A stretch of DNA of 25,008 bases from a virus: positions 1-25,008 of IMG/VR virus record IMGVR_UViG_3300006805_000146; one strand, given 5' to 3'. The position numbers were made by a program, and so were the translations under genes. Every line of letters starts with the position of its first letter. Positions within the stretch are counted from its first letter, which is position 1. Under the pieces are notes generated by a model, which did no database searches, was not told the DNA's origin, and saw only the letters and a list, made by a program, of their open reading frames with translations. This document shows positions 9,201 to 16,104 of the stretch, in pieces.

Positions 9201-11150
9201 GCGGGACACACTGATCGTGTTATCGCTACCGCCGACGTCCAGCTTCAGATCAGGGTATTTGCTTTCGATGCCCGCCACCACTTCAGATGTGCTCATGGCC
9301 GGCTGCCCCAGCACCTGCGCACCGGCTTGCGTCTGGCCACTAAAACCCAGCTGGTAGGTCTGCGCGAACTGCGGCACAGACATACCGCTGCGAGCTGCCA
9401 TCACTGCGTAGAAGTTGGCGGCCAGGGTGGCGTACTGGGTGTTCACCGCTGGGGTGAAGCGCTTGACCGCGTTCAACTGGGTCAGCAGCTCAGCCTGCAC
9501 CTGGTCACGGCCGGCCTTGAACTCGGCATCGTTCTCATGCTCTTTGAGCACCTGCTCGATCTCGGCGTTCAGCTTGTCGCCCTTCTCGGCCATGTAGACC
9601 TTGGCGTCGGCTCGGCTCATGCCGCTGGCGTCAGTGCGGGCGTGCTCGACCAAAGCCTGCGAAAACGCGCTGCCCGATTCGGTCAAGCTGCCGGCTAAAA
9701 ACTCACCCGTCGGCACCACCAGGTCGGCGCCGCTTTGGGCCTGGTCCAACTGACTGGCCAAGCTCGGCATCACTTGCGCCAAGGCTTGCAGATCGACCCC
9801 CGCCTCAACCAGCTTGGCTGAATCCAAATAGACATTGGGCGTGCCCTCGTCTACCAAGTCCTGCGCGTAACTGGTCAGCGTCTCAGGGCTGCGCTCAAGC
9901 AGCTTGCTGGCCTGCATGGTGGTCTGCATGGCCTCCAGCACAGAGGCGTGCTGCTCGGCTTGTTGGCCTTTGCGCTCTGTTTGGTCTGGGTCAATCAGCC
10001 GGTCGATGCCGCGCACGACACCGATCTGCGCACCGCCGCCCACCAAGGTGGCAATGATAGTTTCCGCAATAGCTGCCGGCTGCTCTGAAACGAAGTCAAC
10101 AATCGGCTTGCCGGGGTTGACATTCATCCACTCGTTGAAGTTTTGCCAGAGGGTGGCGCCAATCTCGCCGGGCACTTCTTTCACCACCTCATAGCCAAAC
10201 AGCTTAGCCGCACTCGCGCCCGCCTTGACATTTTTGAGGAAGCCCGCAATGCCTAAATACTTTTCAGTCACGACTTCAGCGACAGCATCCTCGATACCGT
10301 AGGCCGCTGCCTGGAATGGGCTGACGCCCGCGGCCCGTGCTTTGCCGTAAGACTCGCCGCCTGTCGAGACGCCCATCACGCCCAGCAAGGCGTTGATGCT
10401 GGCGTTGCCTGCGCTCTGAGCCAAGCCCAGCGGCGCCAGCAGCAGGCTTTGACCGGCCGACTGCAAGCCAGACATCGCCGCCTTCTCAACAAAGCCAGCG
10501 TCCTTACTCATGCCCATGACGTTGGCAGCTGTGTTCTGCGCTGTCTTTTGCTGCGCCAGGAAGAACGTCTCAGGCCCAGTCGTCCCAACAATCTGGCGGC
10601 GTGGTGTGTTCGTGACAAAGGCGGCAGCGTCGTCAATCGACTGCGTGATCTGGTCACCAATACCGCCAACGGCCGCAGCTGCGCCCCACAAGCCGGACGC
10701 CAAACGCGGCGCACCAGATGCCAAAGCCCGCACCGTTTGAATGCTGCCGCCAGCCGGTGCGTCGGGTGCGTTTACCAGCCACTTTGCGGCCGATGCAATG
10801 GCAGACAATGGGCCACTGTCGTCATGGGCCAGCTTGGCAAAGTCGGCATCGCTGTACTTGAGTTGGAGCACCGGAGACACCGCTGAGTCATCCGTCACCC
10901 GCTTGATGGCCGCACTGCGCTCAGCCTCTTGCGGGTTAACTGCAACGACGCCCCGCGGCTGGTCCAAATAACTCGCTATCTGGTTTTGTCGAGCTACCTC
11001 ATCCGGGTTGGCTGCGACTGCCCCGCTGACGGTAGCGCGAAAGCGGGTGCGCTTGCCCTCCAGCTCTGCCCGAATGATCGGGTTCATGTCATCGGCCGGA
11101 GCCCCCATGGTGTCGCCCATCGGTACGGTCATTGAATCATTGAGTGGCAT
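3210..11150 (-). CDS. Giant internal virion/ejection protein (T7 gp16 position), polyvalent: GNAT, two ART-like domains, zinc protease motif
   Basis: A 2646-aa protein, about twice the length of T7 gp16, last of the ejection genes. Domains seen: a helical N terminus; a GNAT-like domain around 620-710 with acetyl-CoA loop Q657-R-G-Q-G-V-G663; two ADP-ribosyltransferase-like modules, one at about 740-881 (FKKWFGDSKVVD, Y765-H-G, GAYFS at 791-795, QIKSAIGN from 870) and one at about 896-1237 (Y932-H-G, FFTS at 957-960, QVKSAIGN from 1226), the second enlarged by an insert of about 190 residues; a zinc-protease motif H1279-E-G-G-H1283 with a likely third ligand Glu1358; long helical stretches (about 1400-2200); and a hydrophobic segment at about 2503-2528 near the C terminus. 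This arrangement fits polyvalent ejection proteins. The reading frame is intact. Its start overlaps the upstream stop by 14 bases; Met7 and Met11 are alternative starts. No lysozyme-like domain was recognised. Activity of the enzyme domains is unproven. Confidence 0.88.
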   Translation of the reverse strand: MPLNDSMTVPMGDTMGAPADDMNPIIRAELEGKRTRFRATVSGAVAANPDEVARQNQIASYLDQPRGVVAVNPQEAERSAAIKRVTDDSAVSPVLQLKYSDADFAKLAHDDSGPLSAIASAAKWLVNAPDAPAGGSIQTVRALASGAPRLASGLWGAAAAVGGIGDQITQSIDDAAAFVTNTPRRQIVGTTGPETFFLAQQKTAQNTAANVMGMSKDAGFVEKAAMSGLQSAGQSLLLAPLGLAQSAGNASINALLGVMGVSTGGESYGKARAAGVSPFQAAAYGIEDAVAEVVTEKYLGIAGFLKNVKAGASAAKLFGYEVVKEVPGEIGATLWQNFNEWMNVNPGKPIVDFVSEQPAAIAETIIATLVGGGAQIGVVRGIDRLIDPDQTERKGQQAEQHASVLEAMQTTMQASKLLERSPETLTSYAQDLVDEGTPNVYLDSAKLVEAGVDLQALAQVMPSLASQLDQAQSGADLVVPTGEFLAGSLTESGSAFSQALVEHARTDASGMSRADAKVYMAEKGDKLNAEIEQVLKEHENDAEFKAGRDQVQAELLTQLNAVKRFTPAVNTQYATLAANFYAVMAARSGMSVPQFAQTYQLGFSGQTQAGAQVLGQPAMSTSEVVAGIESKYPDLKLDVGGSDNTISVSRIVLPQDQRGQGVGTEVMNELAAHADATGKTLTLSPSKDFGGSVPRLKSFYKSLGFVENKGKNKDLAISDSMYRKPQAVVADAANQSPLQTDTAAFKKWFGDSKVVDAEGKPLVVYHGRENVEGLDTFDVSERQGYKRMQVGAYFSADKAYAASYPRGDGNPTVAAYLSIQNPYIANSYAEITQVDQARKDELQALGHDGVIFNDEVDGAFHEILVFEPTQIKSAIGNNGNFDGTNPNILNQSPLQTETPAFKRWSNDAPLVDGASAETHEFKTGEKVVLEAYHGTARPDRVGTVFQKKRATSGPMAFFTSNPELASSYAKGKADTSLANEDQDYANWFKFKPQGQRSSIDLVRAWYVLTTEQKTKISELAPRVTYGEDQNEDGSNAIVLGDEGRTNGTGSYDYNLQQTQRGYDKQGNPLKALVEDWLNSGNLFNDEEQFMKVLQLAGFPVKDITYDSPHSAFPFVYKTYIEMQNPLVTSDVPQAVIDALKAAAKKDRSRAASGGADMWDKNTRTLKEWVANYTDLANASAAFVWTSIPDKVTDIFKAMGYDGIVDWSGKGGGAIVSPVYIPFAETQVKSAIGNKGKFDSSKKDILKQDQRGQIAFANDITQQASIISMFKAADLSTFIHEGGHFFLEVQADLAAKISARISQGETVTDGERSIVDDMNKTLDWMGVKGSPELSAIDTWYLMTADEKRPHHEQWARGFEAYAFEGKSPSIELATMFQTFRSWLVNVYRSVLKSVNAGPADISQAMNVELSDEVRAVMDRMLATSDQIEASEAARNMGPLFSSAEEAGMDLEAYKLYHDMGTQATMNAVDELQAKGLKDMQWLSRARSRTLKSLQKQHNALRAQIAREVRAEVMSQPIYRAWTFLTAKAGDQLKGDKPVGQAKGVNPAVDNLFTAIAKLGGLNRAEVKSQWGIDEKEKLESGVFGSPVVRKEGGRSMDAMAEYLVEEGYIIEGRNDQTSMEQLQELFDDQRRGVDRYSITHDMEAAYGDQPLDTPKLSDMGFGKLRTQDLRDMYGTADDAIWRKLSELRMTSDETGLNPEIVAELFDFQSADELVKKLLAAEPPKSAIEGRTDQRMLEEHGDLATPAGLERAADMAIHNDARVRFVAAELRALQHAMAVREKQPGKKNTVDVLTAAAKEYGNTVIARLKVRDIRPAQYAAAEVRAGKAAAAAKGDVPKQAEHKRNQLVNMYATKAAYAAQEEVKKAIKYFKKFDTTSKTLDPDYQGQIEVLLERFDLRASTTQKALDKRKSLAEWVDNQAKLGLEADIPAELMDEANRKSFKDMTVEEVRGLRDTIKQIEYLGRLKRRLLTAKDKRDFDVIVAEAGASIIDNGGAQRPVELEEAKGVKPWLEGFAAGHRKLASLFRQMDGNKDAGPLWRILGRTMNAAGTAEAVMIEQSTVRLTEMYAPLLKLKGGVHGDKRYIPAIDASLTRGARLSVALNWGNATNRQRVMAGDNWSESQVRAILQTLSPVELKFVNEAWAYINTFWPQIAEKQKRVSGLVPEKVEGSPFSTTASDGSTVQMNGGYYPIKYDSNRDDRAEKLDAAAIATDMLRGAMTRATTRRGHTKARVEDVKRPVKKTLDVITQHISEVVHDLAWHEWLIDANRLLDAKPINDAIRNHYGKYVLRTMKDGLQSIATADMVPQTKMDQALLHLRGNISRSTMGFSLTTAFMQPFGLAQSVVRIGPRHVLQGLKRWGGDAVRFESSNTWISEKSDFMRLRSTTFNRELREIRGRVSQGHSRSRQIYDASLFILMQKMQMVADVPTWIGAYEKALAGGQDEATAVALADQSVVDSQGGGQTQDLAELQRKHPMLSMFYSYFNTTYNLAAESTGATDFKNPLAIAGWLADMMMLMVIPAIGPALILDLMRSGGGDDDDTETWMKKLLEWQGGYLLGTVMGLREASGMLSGFDYSGPPVGRVVGDIGKFGKQVGQGEADEAAAMASVRLMGSATGIPTVQILRSYRGWQAWSNGEAPPTAMLLGPPPRD
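8461..8484 (-). repeat. 24-bp direct repeat, linker before second ART-like module
   Basis: These 24 bases are identical to 8929-8952. They encode Asn-Gln-Ser-Pro-Leu-Gln-Thr plus the start of an Asp/Glu codon, directly before the second ART-like module of the giant protein. Identity at third codon positions points to a recent duplication or gene conversion rather than constraint on protein sequence. Confidence 0.9.
8929..8952 (-). repeat. 24-bp direct repeat, linker before first ART-like module
   Basis: Partner of the repeat at 8461-8484, 468 bases (156 codons, in frame) away. The distance corresponds to the length of the first ART-like module plus its linker, so the repeat marks a module-duplication or recombination boundary. 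Confidence 0.9.
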
Positions 11151-12954
11151 CAGGTAATCCAGAAAGTGGGCTTATTTCTTTGAGGTACAGGCGTCTTAGA
11201 TTCCCCTCTGTGGGGCCGTAATCTTTGTCGCCGGTTTTTTTATAGGCATCGGCCAAGTCTTTGAGCAGACGCACCCGCATCGCCGCAGGAACAACTACTC
11301 GGCTGGCTTGACTTGGGGTGAGGGCCATCGCCGGTTTTTCGCTGTTGATCCAACCATTGATAGTCACAACCTTGGCTGCCTCGTCACGCATGAACTGGGT
11401 TTTCTCCTCAGTCGTCAGCGGACGGCGCAGCGCCTGGGCTTTGCTTTGCAGGAGGATGTCCACCCGGTTCTTGAGGTTGCCCAGCATCGCTTTTGTTTCG
11501 CTGTTGCCGGTCCGGTAGGCGTCAATATCGAGCACATCAGTCACTACGGCTTTAAAGGTCGAATCGTCTATCCGGGCGGTCAGCTTGGCGTCTTTGTTTT
11601 GCAGCATGTCATAGCGGCTGAGCAAATGCTGTGTGCCCTCAAAGCCGTACTTTGTACGCATGGCCTCGACCTCTGCCCGCGTCTTGTTGCCCAACACGTC
11701 GGGGTCGCTGTCGTGCAAATAGTCGGCGCCGTTGGAGATCAGCGATAGCTTGTCATTGGCCGTCAGTAGGCTGACTTGACGCGAAGCCTCAGAAGCGCCG
11801 CGTGCTGCGCGGGTAGCCGCCTCAGACTCCAGTCCCTTGGTGATCTCATGCCGCTTAGCCTCCGGCAAACCCAACCAGGCCGATGAGCTCTTCACCTTAA
11901 TCATGCTTTCGCCAGCGTCGATCATTCCGTAAATGGTGTTGATGCCGCCAGCGTTGACTTCGCTTTGCTGTGCGTTGAAGGCTACGGCGCGCTGCTTGAT
12001 GCTGGTCATCGCGGCATCACGCATCTTGGGGTCGCCTTTGAATGTTTCGCGCAGCGACTGCTCCATGTCGTACAGGCGTATCGGATCGTTCGGACCCTTG
12101 GGCGCAAAGGCTGCCCAAGCTGCATCAGCCCCCGCCTCGCCGCGCACCATCACATCGACCGACTGGATGGCGTCATGCAGTGCCACCCGGTGCGGCAGCG
12201 TCAGCATGGTGCTGTTGGCGTTGTAATAGCCAAGCGCTTCGGCCGACTTGCCGGCGCCCAGCATCCCGTGGATGATGCCGCCAATCATGGGCGACATCAG
12301 TTCAGTCCGCAAACCATCAATCAGGGCTTTGTCCTCAGTAGGGTGCCACTTATTGGCCGCCGAGATCTTGCCAACTACGCTGTCAATAGCAGAGGCCGAC
12401 TGCTCACGCATAGCGGGGTCGCCATAGAGCATGACGCCCTGCTGCTGCGCAGCCAATGCGGTGGCTTTCCAGGTGTCAGCCTGAAACTGCTTTTGCTGCT
12501 GCAACACATGCGTGCCCAGCGTGCCGTTCATCTGGTTAGCCAGCTGGCCGGAGCTGTGCGCAAAACTCAGCTGCTGCGCAGAGTTGCCCAGCTTGGCTGA
12601 GATGTCTGAGCTTATTTTCTTGAGCTTGTCGCCGTACTCGCCTTGCAGGCTCTGGCCGTCCGGCCGCTCAAGCGCATTGCGCCCGGTCGTGCCTAATGCC
12701 TCGATCTGCAACTGGGTGCGGGCTTGCACCAGCTGGTTGGTGGCATCGTCCACCCTGACCTGGTTGGCTTCTTCTTGCGCCTTGATCTGGATCTTGGCCA
12801 TCTCGCCACCGGCCGCGGTCAGGTTTTTACCTAACTGGCTGGCCTGCTCGGCGGCAATACCGCCAGCCGTTGGCCCGCTTGGCATAGCGATCTGGGCATT
12901 CGGCATGCCGCTGACTTGCGTCTGCAAGTTGTCATAAGTTGGAACTCTAGGCAT
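11137..12954 (-). CDS. Internal virion core/ejection protein, T7 gp15-like position
   Basis: A 605-aa protein without signal peptide or membrane segments. It starts MPRVPTYDNLQTQVSGMPNA and is rich in Ala, Gln and Lys with long predicted helices throughout (for example residues about 35-180), as expected for the middle protein of the gp14-gp15-gp16 ejection apparatus that crosses the periplasm in T7-like phages. Assignment rests mostly on position between the gp14-like and giant gp16-like genes, on size (T7 gp15 is about 750 aa) and on helical composition. ATG 12954 follows the TAA of the previous gene with no gap, and an AGGGGG stretch ten bases upstream serves as ribosome-binding site. The C-terminal codons overlap the giant gene, so the two are likely translated in a coupled way. 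Confidence 0.75.
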   Translation of the reverse strand: MPRVPTYDNLQTQVSGMPNAQIAMPSGPTAGGIAAEQASQLGKNLTAAGGEMAKIQIKAQEEANQVRVDDATNQLVQARTQLQIEALGTTGRNALERPDGQSLQGEYGDKLKKISSDISAKLGNSAQQLSFAHSSGQLANQMNGTLGTHVLQQQKQFQADTWKATALAAQQQGVMLYGDPAMREQSASAIDSVVGKISAANKWHPTEDKALIDGLRTELMSPMIGGIIHGMLGAGKSAEALGYYNANSTMLTLPHRVALHDAIQSVDVMVRGEAGADAAWAAFAPKGPNDPIRLYDMEQSLRETFKGDPKMRDAAMTSIKQRAVAFNAQQSEVNAGGINTIYGMIDAGESMIKVKSSSAWLGLPEAKRHEITKGLESEAATRAARGASEASRQVSLLTANDKLSLISNGADYLHDSDPDVLGNKTRAEVEAMRTKYGFEGTQHLLSRYDMLQNKDAKLTARIDDSTFKAVVTDVLDIDAYRTGNSETKAMLGNLKNRVDILLQSKAQALRRPLTTEEKTQFMRDEAAKVVTINGWINSEKPAMALTPSQASRVVVPAAMRVRLLKDLADAYKKTGDKDYGPTEGNLRRLYLKEISPLSGLPDATQ

Positions 12955-13542
12955 TTAACCCCCTGATCCGGCATTGCCGCGCTGATAGAAGTCGCCCATG
13001 GGGTCAAATCCCGGTGAAGTGGTTGGCGCCGGTGTACCTACCCCCGCGTTCTTCAGCCCATACCAACTGGTAGCCACTGACGCCGCACTGCCGACAAGAG
13101 ACGTCATGGCCGACATGCCGGGGTTGATAGCGCTGGCCGCCGAGCGCGACGTGAGCGCTTGATTCGATTGGTTAACGCCTTGGATGCGGTAACCCCAGGC
13201 CGAGCGCACGGCGTTGGCGTGAATGGTGTTGGCATCAATCTCACCCAATACGTCGGTGCTGGTGAGGACTTGATTGGCGGTGCCCTCGCCCAGCTCAATG
13301 CCGTTGGCGGCCATGCTGGCGCGCTGGGCGCCCTTCATGTTGGCCGTGGCGATCATGCTTTTTTGCTCTTCGCGCTGGCCGGTCAGCAGGGTCTGCTGGG
13401 CTGCGCTTTCGCTCATGCGGGCGTTGATGTCCGCAAGGTTAGCCTGAAGGCCGAGGGAAATCTTGGAAGATTGGGCGCTGTTGTAAGCCCCGACCGCTGA
13501 TGAGGCGGCGCCTGCCCCCATCATTGCAAGCGCGTTGCACAT
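12955..13542 (-). CDS. Internal virion protein B-like (T7 gp14-like)
   Basis: The 195-aa product starts MCNALAMMGAGAASSAVGAY, a pattern typical of gp14-type ejection proteins, which form the pore in the outer membrane. A small-residue hydrophobic N terminus is followed by a polar helical middle (residues about 25-120) and a Gly/Pro-rich tail. The reading frame stays open upstream to 13707, but ATG 13542 is chosen because it has an AAGGGC ribosome-binding site seven bases upstream and because the upstream extension overlaps the stop of the preceding gene and is low-quality sequence. It is the first gene after conserved element copy 4 and begins the ejection block gp14-gp15-gp16. Confidence 0.82.
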   Translation of the reverse strand: MCNALAMMGAGAASSAVGAYNSAQSSKISLGLQANLADINARMSESAAQQTLLTGQREEQKSMIATANMKGAQRASMAANGIELGEGTANQVLTSTDVLGEIDANTIHANAVRSAWGYRIQGVNQSNQALTSRSAASAINPGMSAMTSLVGSAASVATSWYGLKNAGVGTPAPTTSPGFDPMGDFYQRGNAGSGG

Positions 13543-13573
13543 GTAGCTGCCCTTTATTTGGTTGGGCCTACTG

Positions 13574-13590
13574 TGGCCGCTGGCTGGCCA
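13574..13590 (-). promoter_or_regulatory. Small stem-loop after conserved element copy 4
   Basis: TGGCC and GGCCA pair around a seven-base loop; an overlapping CTGG/CCAG alternative exists. It lies immediately downstream of the element at 13592-13602, as also seen at copies 2 and 5. A short stem like this can occur by chance in GC-rich DNA. Confidence 0.35.
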
Positions 13591-13591
13591 G

Positions 13592-13602
13592 TTACGCGCA
13601 CC
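13592..13602 (-). promoter_or_regulatory. Conserved intergenic element, copy 4 (overlaps stop of gp13-like gene)
   Basis: Minus strand GGTGCGCGTAA followed by CTGG. The TAA of the element is also the stop codon of the gp13-like gene, so the element is kept even where it takes up coding sequence (codons Arg-Cys-Ala-stop). It ends 49 bases before ATG 13542 of the gp14-like gene, nearly the same spacing as copies 2 and 5. Confidence 0.65.
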
Positions 13603-14062
13603 GCTCAAACATGTGGAACATCTCGCCGTTGACGCCGTAGGGCTGTGCGGGCCGGATGCTGTAGCCGCTGTGCCGCAGCCAGGCAATGCTCCTGGTGTTG
13701 CGGGCATCTACAAAATTGAGCAGGTGCTCATACTCGGCACTCCACCGGCCGGCAAAGCGCTTGCCCAGTTGCACGATGTCGCGGCCGTGCTGCACCAGCG
13801 TGTCAGTGCCCAGCATCCACGGCGCCGCGTGACCGGCCGCTTGGGGTATGGGTGCTACGCCAAACACGGCCACCGGCTCGCCCGCCTGCGTGGTCGCCAC
13901 CCAGCATTCCTCGCTGACGGTCACTGACTGCTGCAAGATGGCCAGCATGCCCAAGCCGTCGCCCTGGCTGGCACGCAGCTCCTGCACGTCGGCATCACGC
14001 AAGCGTGGCGCCAAGAACGCCAGGTGCTCGCTGGTTACCGCCGCCAAAATGAGCCTGGCCAT
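13592..14062 (-). CDS. GNAT-like internal virion protein (T7 gp13 / DUF2833-like)
   Basis: A 156-aa protein starting MARLILAAVTSEHLAFLAPRL. The sequence has the GNAT-like layout of the gp13/DUF2833 family: a helical start, a strand region ECWVATTQAGEPVAVFGVAPI, then APWMLGTDTL and a C-terminal block LLNFVDARNTRSIAWLRHSG ending in FHMFER. The 'NFVDARNT-SI-WL' motif is characteristic of this family in podoviruses. No clear acetyl-CoA loop (Q/RxxGxG/A) is visible, so it is probably structural or chaperone-like rather than an active acetyltransferase. The frame is open upstream to 14299, but ATG 14062 shares one base with the upstream TGA (TGATG), the usual arrangement for coupled phage genes. 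T7 gp13 is needed for virion assembly though not part of the final core. Confidence 0.8.
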   Translation of the reverse strand: MARLILAAVTSEHLAFLAPRLRDADVQELRASQGDGLGMLAILQQSVTVSEECWVATTQAGEPVAVFGVAPIPQAAGHAAPWMLGTDTLVQHGRDIVQLGKRFAGRWSAEYEHLLNFVDARNTRSIAWLRHSGYSIRPAQPYGVNGEMFHMFERCA

Positions 14063-16104
14063 CACCCCCCCATGGCGGCTTCGACCGTCATCGACACTAG
14101 CGTCAGCGGCAGCGGGTCCGACTGCCGTACATAGATCTGCCCGCCGGCCTGCCAGCTCGGCTCCAGCATGATCTCGATCTCGGTGCTGATGAGCGCCGGC
14201 GGTGCGCCATAGGCTTCGGTAGTGCGCTGCTTGAACTGCACCAACTTGTCTACGCTGGGGCCGGCAAAGACGCCGGACGACTTGTAAACCCGTAGCCAAA
14301 CTTTATTGACGTTCTTGACGTGGCCCTGGCCAAAGCTACCGTCTTGCAACTGAGCCGACAGCGGCAGCGTCTGCACATCGGCCGTGATGGGCAGACCAAT
14401 CTGGACCTTGGTGCAAGCCTGCTCAAGCGTGATCGAGCCGCCGACGACCACCTTCTGAGGAAACACCGCGCCGTTGCCCAGCACGCTGACAGTCTTGCCT
14501 TCGAGCCAGCTCAGGCCGCTGATGACCGTGGCCGCTGCACCTGAGTAAGTGGCACCAGAGTCCACAAAGAAGGCGTCGGCCGGGTCGCTGGTCAGCAGCC
14601 GGCTGGCCATGCGCTCAACGTAACGCGTGGCCACGCCGTTGATGGTGCGCTTGACGATGACGTAAAGCACGTCGGCACTGCCTTCAGCCACCACGCAGAA
14701 GCTCTCAAACAGGCCGTCGGTGTCATGCTGGTGCAAGGCGCCCAGCTGCTGCTCGGGCACGTAGGTCAGGCCCAGCAATTTGCCGTTGGAGCTGACGGCC
14801 CAGACCAGCGGCTGGGGTGCTTTGCTGTAGACCATGTCCACGATGTCCAGGCCGTCGAACAGGTGCGGAGCGCGCAGACTCAAGTCGCCGGTGATGTAGC
14901 CACCGGCTTGAAAGTTGTAAGCCATCTCGCGCAGGTGACCGCCGCGGCTGGCTGCATACAGGATGTTGTTGTTCACAATCACCGGCTGCACGTTGTTGGC
15001 GCCTACATAGGACTGCGGCTTGACGCTGATCGAGGTGGGCGTGATGGCGTCAGAGTTGACAGATGTCACCCGCCACTCAGCGGCCGCTGTCAGCAACACC
15101 AGGTTACTCAGCGGAACAATGTGCCGGATGGTGTTGGCCTCACGCGCTGCGACGCGGATGTTGATGCTGTCGTCATCCCGCACGGGGATCGAATATGTCA
15201 GGTTGGACTCGGTGCCTGAGCGCGTCATGCGCAGGTTTTGCGGCTCGTTGGTTGACCCGGCAAAGCAGCGCCGCTGCTCAAAGTAAGACACCGCGCCAGG
15301 GTAGTAGCCGGCCGCGTTGAACGGGTTGTTCACGATGGGCGGCGTCTTGCCTAAGTTGGCCGTGATGTTGTCGTCTTTGAAGGTCAAGCCGTCGGTCTGG
15401 CCGATGTAGCCAAACAGACCATTGCTTTGCTTGTAGACGTTGTATCGGCTGGCGCCGGTGCTGCTCCAGCTGATGGTCATGTACTGGCCAGTGACCAGCA
15501 CGTTGCCGGTGCCGCTGCCCGCGGTGGATGATGCCGACTCTTCCAGACCCGTCGCCCCGACACTGGTCACCGCATAACTGTAGCTGGTGGTGCCTGAGCC
15601 GGTCGGCGTCACGGTCGGCTGGTTGGGCGTTGTCAAGTTAGATACAAAACTGATGGCGGTCAACGTCCAGTTGGTGGCGCCCAATCGCTTGAGCTCGCGG
15701 GGTGCGTAGGTCGGATGCACCAGCGTCAGCACGTCAGCGCTCTGCACAAAATGCAGGTCAAACAGATCTGCCTCTGCGTACGGCGTGACCACCTCATAAG
15801 GCACGGTGGCCGACAGCAGAGTGGCGCCCATGGTGTGAAAGCGCACGTAAAACTCACCAAACTCCAGCACCATGGTCTGGGTGGTGGAGTACGTGAACGG
15901 CACCAGGCGCGTGCGCTTGGCTGGCGTCTTAACGGTGTTGACATAGGCAAAGCCGGCGCGGTTGGCGACCGGACCATGCGGCAGCACGATCATGTTGCGG
16001 CAGGTGGCCAAGCCGGATTGAAACTTGGCGTCTCCAATCTGCCCCCAAAACTCAGGCGTGACCTCGCCCCCTGAGAACGCCATGGTCAGCTTGCGGGTAC
16101 TCAT
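14062..16104 (-). CDS. Tail nozzle-like protein (tail tubular protein B / T7 gp12-like)
   Basis: A 680-aa protein. It begins MSTRKLTMAFSGGEVTPEFW and continues with LATCRNMIVLPHGPVANRAGF, a hallmark of the podovirus tail nozzle family. The middle is rich in beta strands; residues about 160-250 (PNQPTVTPTGSGTTSYSYAV ... SRYNVYKQSNG) look like an inserted fibronectin III-type or Ig-like domain. The C terminus ends in LTLVSMTVEAAMGG. It should form the distal tube below the adaptor and bind the fibers. The frame stays open upstream to 16206, but ATG 16104 makes an ATGA overlap with the adaptor gene's stop, and the homologous N terminus starts there. Confidence 0.85.
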   Translation of the reverse strand: MSTRKLTMAFSGGEVTPEFWGQIGDAKFQSGLATCRNMIVLPHGPVANRAGFAYVNTVKTPAKRTRLVPFTYSTTQTMVLEFGEFYVRFHTMGATLLSATVPYEVVTPYAEADLFDLHFVQSADVLTLVHPTYAPRELKRLGATNWTLTAISFVSNLTTPNQPTVTPTGSGTTSYSYAVTSVGATGLEESASSTAGSGTGNVLVTGQYMTISWSSTGASRYNVYKQSNGLFGYIGQTDGLTFKDDNITANLGKTPPIVNNPFNAAGYYPGAVSYFEQRRCFAGSTNEPQNLRMTRSGTESNLTYSIPVRDDDSINIRVAAREANTIRHIVPLSNLVLLTAAAEWRVTSVNSDAITPTSISVKPQSYVGANNVQPVIVNNNILYAASRGGHLREMAYNFQAGGYITGDLSLRAPHLFDGLDIVDMVYSKAPQPLVWAVSSNGKLLGLTYVPEQQLGALHQHDTDGLFESFCVVAEGSADVLYVIVKRTINGVATRYVERMASRLLTSDPADAFFVDSGATYSGAAATVISGLSWLEGKTVSVLGNGAVFPQKVVVGGSITLEQACTKVQIGLPITADVQTLPLSAQLQDGSFGQGHVKNVNKVWLRVYKSSGVFAGPSVDKLVQFKQRTTEAYGAPPALISTEIEIMLEPSWQAGGQIYVRQSDPLPLTLVSMTVEAAMGG

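Noticed and set aside
9862-9874. TGCGCGTAACTGG on the plus strand, close to the conserved element
   Set aside because: It lacks the two leading Gs, faces against transcription and lies deep inside the giant gene, so it is most likely chance.
13543-13707. N-terminal extension of the gp14-like frame
   Set aside because: It runs through the conserved element and into the gp13-like gene, with no homology-like sequence. ATG 13542 has a proper ribosome-binding site.
14063-14299. 79-codon N-terminal extension of the gp13-like frame
   Set aside because: The extension overlaps the end of the nozzle gene and is rich in Arg, Ala and His like other shadow frames. The start at 14062 fits the family and the TGATG overlap.
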